A DNA stretch of 50,982 nt. Source: an uncultured Aquimarina sp. Lineage in GTDB: Bacteria; Bacteroidota; Bacteroidia; Flavobacteriales; Flavobacteriaceae. Location of the stretch: NCBI GenBank assembly GCA_947496555.1, contig CANMDH010000040.1, positions 1 through 50,982 of the forward strand, in the 5' to 3' direction. The translations under genes and the position numbers were made by a program. Under the pieces are notes generated by a model that searched no databases, was not told where the DNA came from, and saw only the letters and a program-made list of their open reading frames with translations. Of the stretch, positions 15,796 through 25,332 are shown piece by piece (the first letter of the stretch is position 1; each line of letters opens with the position of its first letter).

Positions 15796-17028
15796 CTACT
15801 CTGGCTTTTGTTTGTTATAGATGCCTATCAAATGAGTTCTAATTTTTACCGCTATTTCATCTTTGTTAGAGACCTGTATCTTCATGGTTTTGCTATCAAC
15901 TAATGGCATATGACATTGTACACAATTATTACCCATTTCCTTGATTTTTGTTGGATTTTCACCACAAACCAAAGGATTATTCATGGCGGTATGGCAGGAC
16001 ATGCATTTTTGATTGAACATGGTTAGATTTCCACGTTCTTTTTTGTGAGGGTCGTGACAAGAAGTACAATCCATTATCTCACTTTTTTGAAAGCATTTAC
16101 TGGTTGTTAGTAAACCATATTGGTTTCCGTGAACGTCCAAATCATTAAGGCTAGTTTCGTTATAATCAGGCATAGAAAAGTTTTTCAATGCATCACCAAC
16201 ATTAAATCCAAAAGCATCGTTAGTCACTTCTTTTCGTAACCCAGAATGGCATAAAGCACAGGCATCCAAACGTTGTTGTCTTGTAAGATTACTGTATTTG
16301 ATAATATGTTGTCCAATTTTTTCATTTTGGTTTAATCGATGATATTTTACATGTTCAGATACTTGGCCATGACAACGTTGGCAATCTATGCCATAAACAA
16401 TATTAGTCTCGTGGAAACGATTTCCTTTTTTATTTCCTGATAGATTTTGCGCATAGGTTGTGTGGCATTCGAGACAACGTTCAATAACAGGTCTAGCCGG
16501 AGCAATCTTTTTTGGCGCACCGGGACTGTTGATCCAACTATCGGTAGGAGTAAAGTAGGAAGCTTGCAATTGAAATAGTTGATCCTGATGCCGCATGAGA
16601 TAGGATTGTCCTTTAGTTCCTGACCCTATAACGATATCCATCTTTGCAGTATAAAAAAGTTGGTCTTTTTTGCCGATCCTAGCTTCCTGGTAAAAAGCGG
16701 TGTCTTTTGCAACCATTTTTAATGATTCCTTCTCATTGAGTACTAATCTGTTTTTGTCTTCTTCAAAGCTTCCTTTGATTGTATTTTTATTGGCAATTTG
16801 GAAGGAATTAAAATGTGCAGTTTGGTAATGATCCTCAACAATCTGTTTATGGCACTCTATGCAAACCTTAGAGTCAATAAATTCCATGCCATTATGATGT
16901 GTTGCAATAGGAGTAATTGCTACATATTCATCAGTACTTTCTTTATTTTCTTTTGAAAGAAGAATATAAAGTAAACCAAATATAATGATTACAGCTATTG
17001 AGATTAGGTAAAAAGCCCTTTTTTGCAT
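15796..17028 (-). CDS. Seven-haem c-type cytochrome
   Basis: A 410-residue protein with one N-terminal membrane anchor (residues 6-25) and seven CxxCH haem-binding motifs: CIECH 56-60, CLECH 185-189, CQRCH 216-220, CALCH 257-261, CTSCH 321-325, CMSCH 342-346 and CVQCH 369-373. About 125 residues without a haem site separate the first two. It resembles the cytochrome c554/NrfA-like multihaem group and should sit in the periplasm, anchored to the inner membrane. No electron donor or terminal reductase gene adjoins it, so the reaction is unknown. It stands alone between dnaE and a convergent gene. Confidence 0.85.
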   Translation of the reverse strand: MQKRAFYLISIAVIIIFGLLYILLSKENKESTDEYVAITPIATHHNGMEFIDSKVCIECHKQIVEDHYQTAHFNSFQIANKNTIKGSFEEDKNRLVLNEKESLKMVAKDTAFYQEARIGKKDQLFYTAKMDIVIGSGTKGQSYLMRHQDQLFQLQASYFTPTDSWINSPGAPKKIAPARPVIERCLECHTTYAQNLSGNKKGNRFHETNIVYGIDCQRCHGQVSEHVKYHRLNQNEKIGQHIIKYSNLTRQQRLDACALCHSGLRKEVTNDAFGFNVGDALKNFSMPDYNETSLNDLDVHGNQYGLLTTSKCFQKSEIMDCTSCHDPHKKERGNLTMFNQKCMSCHTAMNNPLVCGENPTKIKEMGNNCVQCHMPLVDSKTMKIQVSNKDEIAVKIRTHLIGIYNKQKPE

Positions 17029-17106
17029 AGATGTTTGTGACTAAATCTATTACAAGATAGGGTAATTTATTAATACCTTTTGAGTAAAAACTTACGATTA
17101 GATTTT

Positions 17107-20100
17107 TTAATTCAACTTATAATACACAGAATCATTTTCTAAAGCAGTTAATAATTCTTGAGAAATATTCACCTTTTGTTTTCTACTTGGCATATGTAAC
17201 TTTAGTTGTTCGGCCATTTCATAGATCACAAAATTTAAGGTGTGGTTTCCTGAATGAGTTCCTAAAAGCGCTTTCAGATCATGAATTCTAGCGTCCGATA
17301 ACTCATTGATGTCCAGTTGAATCGTAAGTTTTCTGGCATAAGTTTCCATTACATCATGAAGCAATTGAAAACTGTTAAACTGTATTCGTGGATCTCCTTT
17401 TTTTCCAGTATCACGATTTACCCATCCTTCTTTTACAAAGGTCTTGGTATAAACAAAGGTACTTTTTACCAAAAATGGGCGATGTTTGAGATATTCTTCA
17501 CCAAAAATCCTGAATTCGTGTGCCGTGTTATAATCTTCTATAGTAAAAGTGGCCCATCCTTTACCATTTTTTGAAGTTCTGTGTTCTACTCCAGTAATCA
17601 CACCTCCAAAAGAAAGCTCTCGATTTACATTGCTTTCTAAATCGGCAAAATTAAGTAGTGTAGCATTACAGAAATATTTCATTTCATATTTAAAGTCATC
17701 CAAAGGATGTCCAGATAAATAAATTCCTACCACTTCTTTTTCCCGGGCTAGTTTTTCCATAGTTCCCCATTCTTCGCATGGAGGTACTATAGGTTCTGGT
17801 ATTTGAACTTCACTTGATTCGCCAAACAAACTTACTTGCGAAGAATTTTCACTTTCCTGGTACTTCGATCCGTATCGCATTGCTTTTTCGAGGAATGTGA
17901 TACCATCTCCTTCGCTATGAAAATATTGCCCACGATGTGTATCTGTGAATGAATCGAAACCACCGGCTAAGGCAAGACTTTCAAATGCTTTTTTATTAGC
18001 AGCGCGCAAATCGATTCGTTTTGCCAGGTCAAAAATAGACCTGTAAGGGCCCTCTTCTTTTCGATTTTCAACAATAGTAGCTACTGCTCCGGTACCAACC
18101 CCTTTAATGGCACCCATTCCAAATCGTACAGCTCCGTTTTTGTTTACAGAAAATTTACGATAGGATTCATTTACATCAGGGCCAAGTACTTCAAGTTTCA
18201 TACGTTTACACTCTTCCATAAAGAAGGTGACCTGCTTAATGTCATTCATGTTATTTGAAAGTACTGCGGCCATATATTCTGCTGGATAATGTGCTTTTAA
18301 ATAAGCAGTTTGGTAGGCGATCCAGGCATAACAGGTTGAATGTGATTTATTGAAGGCGTAGGCCGCAAAAGCTTCCCAGTCTTTCCAGATTTTTTCTAAT
18401 TTATCTTCAGGATGACCATTGGCAGCGGCCTGTTCGATAAATTTTGGTTTCATTTTATCGAGAACCGCCTTTTGCTTTTTACCCATGGCTTTACGTAAAA
18501 CATCGGCTTCACCTTTGGTGAAATTTGCCAGTTTTTGTGACAGCAACATCACCTGCTCCTGGTATACGGTGATTCCATAAGTTTCTTTTAAGTACTCTTC
18601 ACAGGCTTCTAAATCGTATATGATTTCTTCGGTACCGTGTTTTCTATTAATAAAGCTTGGGATATATTCTAATGGCCCAGGTCGATACAGGGCATTCATA
18701 GCTATAAGATCTGCAAAAACCGTAGGTTTAAGTTCTTTCATGTACTTCTGCATCCCGGGAGATTCATATTGAAACACACCTACAGTTTCACCTCGTTGGA
18801 AAAGTGCGTATGTCTCTTCGTCGTCAAGCGGAAAATTCTCGGGATCTAATTCGATACCATGCTTAGCTTTTACAATTTTTACAGTATCCTTAATTAGGGT
18901 AAGTGTTTTAAGACCCAGAAAATCCATCTTCAGCAGGCCGGCATTTTCTACTACAGAGTTATCAAACTGTGTACAGTACATGTCTGAGTCTTTTGCCAAA
19001 GCTACCGGTACAAATTTGGTAATATCATCTGGTGTGATAATTACCCCACAGGCGTGGATACCCGTATTACGCACAGAACCTTCGAGTACTCGTGCTTGAT
19101 TTAAGGTTTCGGCTTCTAGATCAGAACCTTCAGCAATGTTAAGAAGTTCGTTAACTTTTTCTAATTCATCACTTCTAAATTTTTTCTTTAGTGTAGCTTC
19201 ATCTACTCCAAAGATCTTCCCTAATTTAGACATGTTCGGGATGAGTTTAGCGATACGATCTGCATCACCAAGTGGGAGATCCAGTACTCTGGCAGTATCG
19301 CGTATCGATGATTTTGCTGCCATGGTACCGTAGGTAATAATTTGTGCTACTTGGTTGGCTCCATATTTTTCGATCACATAATCCATTACGCGGCCACGAC
19401 CTTCGTCATCAAAATCGATATCAATATCGGGCATGCTCACACGATCAGGATTTAAGAAACGCTCAAAAAGTAGATCGTACTTAATAGGATCAAGGTTTGT
19501 GATCCAAAGGCAATACGCCACAGCAGACCCGGCCGCCGATCCCCGTCCCGGGCCGACCGATACTTCCATTTCTCGAGCAGCGCGAATAAAATCTTCAACA
19601 ATCAGGAAATATCCCGGATACCCTGTTTTTTCAATTACTTTAAGTTCAAAATCTAGTCGCTCATCAATCTCTGGAGTGATTTCTCCATACCTGATCTTGG
19701 CGCCCTCATAGGTGATATGTCTTAGATATGCATTTTCTCCTCGTTTTCCTCTGTCGATGTTATCTTCTTCAGATTGAAATTCTTCTGGTATATCAAAAGC
19801 TGGTAATAGTACATCTCTTGCAAGCTCAAAAGGCTCTATTTTATCAACAACATCTTGTATATTTATGATCGCGTCAGGTAAATCTTTGAAGAGACTTTTC
19901 ATCTCTTTTTGTGATTTAAAATAGTATTCTTGATTTGGTAAGCCGTATCGATATCCTCGACCACGTCCTATAGGTGTAGCCTGTTTTTCTCCATCTTTTA
20001 CACATAGTAAAATATCATGAGCGTTAGCATCTTCCTTTTCACAATAGTAGGTGTTGTTGCTTGCTACAGTCTTTATGTTATATTTTTTAGCGAATTGTAT

Positions 20101-21492
20101 CAATACTTGATTCACTCTGTTCTCATCTTCTTGATTATGGCGCATAATCTCGATGTATAGGTCATCGCCAAATTCTTGATACCACCATTGCAGAGCATCT
20201 TCGGCCTGTTTTTCACCAATATTTAGGACCTTACTGGGTACTTCTCCGTATAAATTCCCGGTAAGTATAATAATATCTTCCTTGTATTGTTTAATAACTT
20301 CTTTGTCAATTCTTGGCACATAATAAAATCCATCTACAAAGGCTATCGAAGACATTTTGGCCAGGTTGTGATACCCATTTTTGTTTTTGGCAAGTAACAC
20401 TATTTGATATCCGTTATCTTTTCGGGATTTATCTTTGTGATTTTCACATACAAAAAACTCGCAACCAACAATAGGCTTCATTTCAATACCTTCTGGTTGT
20501 TGACCATTTTCTATAGCTTCGGCATTTGCTGCTTTTACGCTTTTATTATGATTCGAAACAGCTTGTACAAAATGAAAAGCTCCCATCATATTCGCATGAT
20601 CTGTCATAGCTACTGCATTCATTTTATGTTGTGCAGCCACATTTATCAAATCAGGAATGCTGGTTGTTGACTGTAATACAGAAAATTGAGTATGATTATG
20701 AAGATGCGCAAAGTTTACTTCGTCTAAAGCAGCAATATTCTCGTCAATTTCTTGTTGAGATAGAGTAGACGTGCCTTTTTTTGCAAGAGCTTCCTGTATT
20801 TTTTGCGAAGCCTTTTTGAGGTTGATATGTTTTAATCCAATTAGCTGAATTGGCGCTGGATTTGCTTCTTTAAAATTCTCGAAATAATCAGGCTGTACAT
20901 CAAGTTCTTCAATAGTAAAAACCTGCTTACGTATTAATTCTAGAAAACAACGAGTAGTAGCTTCAACATCGGCAGTTGCGTTGTGCGCTTCACTAAAAGC
21001 AATGCCAAATAAGTGCTCATGTAGCTCGGTAAGGGTAGGGAGTTTATATTTTCCTCCGCGACCTCCCGGGATTTTACAAAGCTCGGCCGTTGTTTCGGTA
21101 CAGGTGTCCAAAACGAGAAGTTCCTGTAGGTCATTATCTACTCCTAAGCGGTAGAATTCGGCTCCCATGATATTAACGTCAAAACCAACATTTTGACCAA
21201 CGATAAATTTTGTTTTTGATAATGCGATTTTGAACTTTTCTAATACCTCTTCAAGAGTAATCCCATCCTGTTCGGCAAGTTCTGTAGAGATACCGTGTAT
21301 CTTTTCTGCATCATATGGGATATTAAATCCATCTGGTTTTACCAGATAATCTTGATGCTCGATGCAATTTCCCATAGCATCATGCAATTGCCAGGCAATT
21401 TGTATACATCTTGGCCAGTTGTCTGTATCACTAATCGGTGCATCCCATCGTTTTGGTAATCCGGTGGTTTCAGTATCAAAAACTAAATACAT
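17107..21492 (-). CDS. dnaE: DNA polymerase III alpha subunit with N-terminal exonuclease domain
   Basis: Replicative DNA polymerase of 1461 residues. It begins with a DEDDh 3'-5' exonuclease domain (VFDTETTG at residues 4-11, HNATADVEAT near 170), then a PHP domain (FAHLHNHTQFSVLQ near 265), then the C-family polymerase core with the catalytic aspartates in PDIDIDFDDEGRGR and the preceding VGPGRGSAAGS. The OB-fold and tau-binding regions follow (LSFGGVITGVEHRTSKNGK). Fusion of a proofreading exonuclease to DnaE is known in Bacteroidetes, so a separate DnaQ partner may not be needed. It is monocistronic as far as can be seen. The start is ATG at 21492. Confidence 0.97.
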   Translation of the reverse strand: MYLVFDTETTGLPKRWDAPISDTDNWPRCIQIAWQLHDAMGNCIEHQDYLVKPDGFNIPYDAEKIHGISTELAEQDGITLEEVLEKFKIALSKTKFIVGQNVGFDVNIMGAEFYRLGVDNDLQELLVLDTCTETTAELCKIPGGRGGKYKLPTLTELHEHLFGIAFSEAHNATADVEATTRCFLELIRKQVFTIEELDVQPDYFENFKEANPAPIQLIGLKHINLKKASQKIQEALAKKGTSTLSQQEIDENIAALDEVNFAHLHNHTQFSVLQSTTSIPDLINVAAQHKMNAVAMTDHANMMGAFHFVQAVSNHNKSVKAANAEAIENGQQPEGIEMKPIVGCEFFVCENHKDKSRKDNGYQIVLLAKNKNGYHNLAKMSSIAFVDGFYYVPRIDKEVIKQYKEDIIILTGNLYGEVPSKVLNIGEKQAEDALQWWYQEFGDDLYIEIMRHNQEDENRVNQVLIQFAKKYNIKTVASNNTYYCEKEDANAHDILLCVKDGEKQATPIGRGRGYRYGLPNQEYYFKSQKEMKSLFKDLPDAIINIQDVVDKIEPFELARDVLLPAFDIPEEFQSEEDNIDRGKRGENAYLRHITYEGAKIRYGEITPEIDERLDFELKVIEKTGYPGYFLIVEDFIRAAREMEVSVGPGRGSAAGSAVAYCLWITNLDPIKYDLLFERFLNPDRVSMPDIDIDFDDEGRGRVMDYVIEKYGANQVAQIITYGTMAAKSSIRDTARVLDLPLGDADRIAKLIPNMSKLGKIFGVDEATLKKKFRSDELEKVNELLNIAEGSDLEAETLNQARVLEGSVRNTGIHACGVIITPDDITKFVPVALAKDSDMYCTQFDNSVVENAGLLKMDFLGLKTLTLIKDTVKIVKAKHGIELDPENFPLDDEETYALFQRGETVGVFQYESPGMQKYMKELKPTVFADLIAMNALYRPGPLEYIPSFINRKHGTEEIIYDLEACEEYLKETYGITVYQEQVMLLSQKLANFTKGEADVLRKAMGKKQKAVLDKMKPKFIEQAAANGHPEDKLEKIWKDWEAFAAYAFNKSHSTCYAWIAYQTAYLKAHYPAEYMAAVLSNNMNDIKQVTFFMEECKRMKLEVLGPDVNESYRKFSVNKNGAVRFGMGAIKGVGTGAVATIVENRKEEGPYRSIFDLAKRIDLRAANKKAFESLALAGGFDSFTDTHRGQYFHSEGDGITFLEKAMRYGSKYQESENSSQVSLFGESSEVQIPEPIVPPCEEWGTMEKLAREKEVVGIYLSGHPLDDFKYEMKYFCNATLLNFADLESNVNRELSFGGVITGVEHRTSKNGKGWATFTIEDYNTAHEFRIFGEEYLKHRPFLVKSTFVYTKTFVKEGWVNRDTGKKGDPRIQFNSFQLLHDVMETYARKLTIQLDINELSDARIHDLKALLGTHSGNHTLNFVIYEMAEQLKLHMPSRKQKVNISQELLTALENDSVYYKLN

Positions 21493-21521
21493 AAAAGATA
21501 TATTCGAGAAAGTTGAGTATT

Positions 21522-21682
21522 GAAGTGGTTTAAACTTTTTTCAATTCGCTATAAAAATGTCCTTTTTCACTCAATTTTCGTCTTTTTTTTACTTCGTAGC
21601 GCTGCTATGAAGTGCAAAAAACGCTTCAATTGATCAAAAAATAACTATTTTTCACTAGAATCAAAAAAGTTTAAACCACTTC
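21522..21682. repeat. MITE-like element with 20-base terminal inverted repeats
   Basis: GAAGTGGTTTAAACTTTTTT at 21522-21541 is exactly repeated in inverted form at 21663-21682. An inner imperfect hairpin ACTTCGTAGCGCTGCTATGAAGT lies near its middle (21591-21613). The element is 161 bases and has the same plan as the one at 31298-31468. No transposase is encoded. Confidence 0.75.
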
Positions 21683-21790
21683 CTTGCAATTAACTCTCAA
21701 AAATACAGAAAATCATAGGTTTCTTTCTCGAAAAGTTATCCAGAATTATTAACGGGTATTTTAAAAGCGTTTTTTTAATAGAATGATCAT

Positions 21791-21828
21791 AAAAAAAGCG
21801 CCCATTTACGAGTAATGAACGCTTTTTA
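21791..21828 (-). terminator. Terminator of the DUF6252 gene
   Basis: On the minus strand AAAAAGCGTTCAT and ATGGGCGCTTTTTTT pair (two G-U pairs), 21 bases after the stop of the 21850 gene. Confidence 0.75.
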
Positions 21829-21849
21829 TGATTAAGTTGAGTTGTGATT

Positions 21850-22686
21850 TTAATAACCAAAATCAAATACTCCTTCAGATACTTGAACACCACTTCTGGT
21901 TTCAAATTCAAAACTTCCGCTAATACACTGGCTATCTAGATTGTGTTCTGTTATGATAAGTGTTCCTCCTAATGCCGAAGACTTATCTTTCCTTTTAGTA
22001 AACGTAGCACTGTAATCTCCAGATCCGCTTAAAGAATACGTTCCTGGGGAAGCATTTGATGGAAAAACAATTTCAATTTCATTTTCTATATTGGTTGCTT
22101 TAATCATTATTGAAACGTTACCTACACCAAAGGGTCTTGCAGAATGATCATCGGTAATCATTTCATAACCATCGACCATTGCAGTAAGTGATGCATTAAG
22201 CAAACAAGGATTTATTTCTTGGGTAACAATATCTTCAATTACTGCTGCTTCGATAGGTAATCGGTAGAACCATCCATTATCAAAGCTAGTACTGTTTCCA
22301 TTGTTATCTTTTAGATCTTTGAAGTAAAATTTTCCAGAAATCTCATTGTTGTAAATTTCTGTGATAATAACTTCTCCTTGAGTTTCTTGATTCTGAGCAA
22401 AAAATTTGGTTTGATCTTTTTTGAAGCTTACCTCATTTAGGGTCTGTCCCATTTTATAGGTTCCCATTTTTGAGGTGGCAATAGTAAAACTTATAGATTT
22501 ATCTCCTTCACTTCCCATAATAACTAAAGTTCCATCATCATGGATCATAGCTTTTTTGGATGACGATCTGAAGATTTCTCCATCAACTTGAGCCTGAAGT
22601 GCAGGGTTATTGATTTCGATATCGGTAGTACAAGAAGTGAAAATTAGGCAGAAAACTGCCATTAGTGGGGTAGTTATTCTGATCAT
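21850..22686 (-). CDS. DUF6252 lipoprotein with two related domains
   Basis: A 278-residue protein with a lipoprotein signal peptide (lipobox IFTSC, lipid-bearing C near residue 19). Two similar halves follow: one with LQAQVDGEIF...MGTYKMG...GEVIITEIYNN (about 31-145) and one with LTAMVDGYEM...SPGTYSLS...GGTLIITEHN (about 165-278), each built of beta-strands. This matches the DUF6252 family of Bacteroidetes surface or periplasmic lipoproteins, whose function is unknown. The usual single domain appears duplicated here. It has its own promoter (-7 TATGTTTG at 22745-22752, minus strand) and terminator. Confidence 0.8.
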   Translation of the reverse strand: MIRITTPLMAVFCLIFTSCTTDIEINNPALQAQVDGEIFRSSSKKAMIHDDGTLVIMGSEGDKSISFTIATSKMGTYKMGQTLNEVSFKKDQTKFFAQNQETQGEVIITEIYNNEISGKFYFKDLKDNNGNSTSFDNGWFYRLPIEAAVIEDIVTQEINPCLLNASLTAMVDGYEMITDDHSARPFGVGNVSIMIKATNIENEIEIVFPSNASPGTYSLSGSGDYSATFTKRKDKSSALGGTLIITEHNLDSQCISGSFEFETRSGVQVSEGVFDFGY

Positions 22687-23028
22687 AGGCTTGGGGCTTT
22701 ACAATTTGACTTACGGTTTAACCGTATTTAAAATGTTTACGCTACAAACATATAATGAAAAATCGGATAAAGCAATTTTTTTATCGAAAAAAAGCATATT
22801 TTATCGATGAAATACACAAAATATAAGTTTTTATATACCTTTAACCTATTTTTATAAGAATTTTCTCTTTAAAATTATGTAAGAAAGTTCATTAATAATA
22901 TATAGTCAAAATATAATAGATTCTTATTCAAAGAATAAACTTTAAAATTATTGATTTCAATTCATTAAAAATAATTAACTTTGCGCCCTTAATTATAATC
23001 CGGGTCGAGTACCCAAAAATTAATTTAT
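22687..23028. other. Intergenic region with divergent promoters
   Basis: The 342 bases hold the DUF6252 promoter (-7 TATGTTTG, 22745-22752, minus) with the small palindrome ACGGTTTAACCGT nearby, and the rpsP promoter on the plus strand (-7 TAACTTTG at 22976-22983, possible -33 TTG at 22951). The S16 leader carries CGGGTCGAGTACCC, which can form a short hairpin. No other feature is visible. Confidence 0.65.
22976..22983 (+). promoter_or_regulatory. rpsP promoter -7 box
   Basis: TAACTTTG, a TAnnTTTG match, lies 45 bases before the rpsP ATG with an AT-rich stretch upstream, typical of a strong flavobacterial promoter. Confidence 0.7.
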
Positions 23029-23610
23029 ATGCCTGTTAAAATTAGATTACAGAGACACGGTAAAAAAGGAAAACCTTTTTACTGGATCGTAGCCGCAGAT
23101 GGTCGATCAAAAAGAGATGGTAGATTTCTTGAAAAATTAGGTACGTACAATCCTAATGTAAACCCAGCGAGTATTGACCTTAATGTTGATGGAGCTGTAA
23201 AATGGTTACAAAATGGTGCACAGCCTACCGATACCGCAAGAGCTATCTTATCTTACAAAGGCGCTTTACTTAAAAATCACCTGGCAGGTGGAGTTAAAAA
23301 AGGAGCGTTAACAGAAGAACAAGCCGAAGAAAAGTTCCAGGCTTGGATATCTGAAAAAGAAGGAGCGGTTGATGCCAAAAAAGATGAATTGGCCAAAGCA
23401 GAGGCTGCGGCCAAAGCAAAAGCTCTAGCAGCAGAAAAAGAAGTGAATGCTAAGCGTGAAGCAGAAGCTGCAGAGGTAGAAGCCGCTGCAAAAGCTGAAG
23501 AAGCTGCCGCTGAAGCAGAAACTACCGAAGAAGCAGAGGCAACTGAAGCTCCTGAAGTAGAAGCTGCAACAGAAGAAGTAACTGAAGAAGCTAGCAACGA
23601 ACAAGAATAG
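23029..23610 (+). CDS. rpsP: 30S ribosomal protein S16 with long acidic tail
   Basis: Small-subunit ribosomal protein. The S16 core is residues 1-80 ([22 protein letters not shown], in part; [17 protein letters not shown]). After residue 110 comes an Ala/Glu/Lys-rich tail to 193 that should form a long helix or remain flexible. Such tails are known in Bacteroidetes S16 and their role is unclear. It starts the rpsP-rimM operon, 14 bases before rimM, and has a strong promoter. The antisense reading of the tail is only a shadow of its repetitive codons. Confidence 0.96.
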   Translation: MPVKIRLQRHGKKGKPFYWIVAADGRSKRDGRFLEKLGTYNPNVNPASIDLNVDGAVKWLQNGAQPTDTARAILSYKGALLKNHLAGGVKKGALTEEQAEEKFQAWISEKEGAVDAKKDELAKAEAAAKAKALAAEKEVNAKREAEAAEVEAAAKAEEAAAEAETTEEAEATEAPEVEAATEEVTEEASNEQE

Positions 23611-23624
23611 TTGCATTATTAACG

Positions 23625-24149
23625 ATGAAGAAAGAAGAATGCTTCTATCTAGGTAAAATCGTAAGTAAATTTAGTTTTAGGGGCGAGGTATTGATTAAAT
23701 TGGATACCGATGAACCCGAAAGTTATGTAAAAATGGAATCAGTATTTGTTGATTATAACAACAATCTGGTTCCATTTTTTATTGAAAAAAGTAAACTTCA
23801 CAAAAGTGATTTACTTCGTGTAAAGTTCGAAGATATAGATTCTGAAGAAGATGCAGATGACCTTATGAAGGCAGAAATATATCTTCCGCTCTCCTTATTA
23901 CCAAAACTCGAAGGAAATCAATTTTATTTTCACGAAGTTGTTGGATTCAAGATTGTAGACAAAACATTTGGCGAAGTTGGAATTATTAAATCAATCAATG
24001 ATTCAACAGCTCAGGCACTTTTTCAAATAGATCGCGATGGTACCGAAATTTTAATTCCGATGAATGATGAGTTTATTGATAAAATTGATCGGGAAACCAA
24101 AGAAGTTATCGTAAATACACCAGAAGGATTGATTGATCTTTATCTTTGA
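23625..24149 (+). CDS. rimM: Ribosome maturation factor RimM
   Basis: RimM helps late assembly of the 30S head by binding S19 and assisting 16S rRNA processing. The 174-residue protein has the N-terminal RimM barrel (CFYLGKIVSKFSFRGEVLIK, residues about 5-24) and the C-terminal PRC barrel (FYFHEVVGFKIVDKTFG, then EILIPMNDEFI). Length and order next to rpsP are normal. The downstream gene of the ancestral cluster is now separated by an S23 cassette. Confidence 0.95.
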   Translation: MKKEECFYLGKIVSKFSFRGEVLIKLDTDEPESYVKMESVFVDYNNNLVPFFIEKSKLHKSDLLRVKFEDIDSEEDADDLMKAEIYLPLSLLPKLEGNQFYFHEVVGFKIVDKTFGEVGIIKSINDSTAQALFQIDRDGTEILIPMNDEFIDKIDRETKEVIVNTPEGLIDLYL

Positions 24150-24189
24150 ATAAATTACAAATCCCAACAACCAAATTCCAAAAAATTTT

Positions 24190-24513
24190 ATGGGTAGAGA
24201 AAAAGTGTATGACCTTGAAGAAAGAACGTATCTGTTTGCTAGAGATTGTAGACTTTTAATTAAAAACCTTCCTAAAACAATATCCAATATTGAAGATGGA
24301 AAACAACTGGTTAGGTCTTCAGGATCTGTTGGAGCGAATTATATTGAAGCAAATGAAAAATTAGGAGATAAAGATTTAAATCCGAATCTAAAAAGCGAAA
24401 TAAGCCCTCTTATTCAAGAGATTAAAAGAATTAAGGAAAATATTGTCATCAATACTATTAAAATCATAAGATTCTCTGATTTGGGTTTTGGAATTTTATT
24501 ATTTGGAATTTAG
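24190..24513 (+). CDS. Four-helix bundle (S23/IVP) protein, probably decayed
   Basis: The first 60 residues are a good match to the S23/intervening-sequence four-helix bundle family (VYDLEERTYLFARD, NLPKTISNIEDGKQLVRSSG, VGANYIEANE). The usual centre (KDFxxRIKICRKEAKESxxWL) is missing, and the C-terminus reads unlike the family. In another frame the bases before 24469 encode KELRKILSSILLKS followed by a stop, which is the expected family ending. I infer an internal deletion and a frameshift, so the gene is probably non-functional. It is wedged between rimM and the trmN6-like gene and flanked by AT-rich words ATTCCAAA and TTTGGAAT in inverted order, which points to a mobile cassette. Confidence 0.7.
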   Translation: MGREKVYDLEERTYLFARDCRLLIKNLPKTISNIEDGKQLVRSSGSVGANYIEANEKLGDKDLNPNLKSEISPLIQEIKRIKENIVINTIKIIRFSDLGFGILLFGI

Positions 24514-24516
24514 GTT

Positions 24517-25227
24517 ATGAAACCATTCAGGTTCAAACAATTTACTATAAGCCAGGATCGATGTGCCATGAAAATCGGTACCGATGGAGTTTTGTTGGGA
24601 GCTTGGTCACCAATTGATGTTTCTGTGAATTCGATTTTGGATATTGGAACAGGTACTGGCGTGATTGCTTTGATGGCCGCCCAAAGATCCAATGCCGAAA
24701 TTATCGATGCTCTCGAAATAGACGCTGAAGCCTACGAACAGGCTGTCGATAATTTTGAAGCCTCACCCTGGGGCGATCGACTGTTTTGTTATCATGCTTC
24801 TTTTCAGGAGTTTTTTGAAGAAATAGAAGATCAGTACGATTTGTTAATTAGTAATCCTCCTTTTTATGCCGGGGATTATAAAACTTCAGACACACAAAGA
24901 GACTTGGCAAGATTTCAGGATGCGCTTCCGTTTGAGCATTTATTTATTGGAGCCTCAAGATTGTTATCTGATCATGGAAAATTGGCAATAATTTTACCTT
25001 TCAAAGAAGAAGAAAAAGTTATAGAAATAGGAAAACAAGTAAAGTTGTTTCCTCAAAAAGTCACAAGGGTAAAAGGAAATACAACTTCAGAAGTAAAAAG
25101 AAGTATGATGTTATTTGGGTTTCATCAAACACAGTATGAGATAGATGAACTTGTTATAGAAAATGAGCGTCATCAATATACCAACGCCTATATTGATCTT
25201 ACCAAAGATTTTTATCTCAAAATGTAA
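24517..25227 (+). CDS. tRNA1(Val) adenine-N6 methyltransferase-like protein
   Basis: A 236-residue Rossmann-fold methyltransferase with motif I DIGTGTGVIALMAA (42-55) and the N6-adenine catalytic motif NPPF (113-116). The N-terminal FRFKQFTISQDRCAMKIGTDG is typical of the TrmN6 (YfiC) group, which methylates A37 of tRNA-Val. Assignment to that substrate is by family only. It follows the S23 cassette by three bases and probably belonged to the rpsP-rimM unit before the insertion; a terminator follows. Confidence 0.88.
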   Translation: MKPFRFKQFTISQDRCAMKIGTDGVLLGAWSPIDVSVNSILDIGTGTGVIALMAAQRSNAEIIDALEIDAEAYEQAVDNFEASPWGDRLFCYHASFQEFFEEIEDQYDLLISNPPFYAGDYKTSDTQRDLARFQDALPFEHLFIGASRLLSDHGKLAIILPFKEEEKVIEIGKQVKLFPQKVTRVKGNTTSEVKRSMMLFGFHQTQYEIDELVIENERHQYTNAYIDLTKDFYLKM

Positions 25228-25258
25228 AAAAGGAGCGTTTATAAAAAACACTCCTTTT
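25227..25258 (+). terminator. Terminator after the methyltransferase gene
   Basis: AAAAGGAG and CTCCTTTT pair around an A-rich loop immediately after the stop, followed by TTTT. The stem also serves as a possible stop for the convergent gene at 25333. Confidence 0.7.
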
Positions 25259-25332
25259 CAAAATTCAATCACTCTACGAAGCTTAATCTATATAGAATAG
25301 ATTAAAACTTTTATTTGGTTGGCAAATACAAA

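Larger units (their letters stand above)
21493..21849. other. Intergenic region with a palindromic element and a terminator
   Basis: The 357 bases between dnaE and the DUF6252 gene hold the element at 21522-21682 and a terminator at 21791-21828. I see no credible coding frame. The dnaE promoter should lie just upstream of 21492, but no clear TAnnTTTG was found. Confidence 0.6.

Noticed and set aside
23277-23597. Long antisense frame rich in Ala and Ser within rpsP
   Set aside because: It is the complement of the Ala/Glu codon-repeat tail of S16; no start signal or homology.
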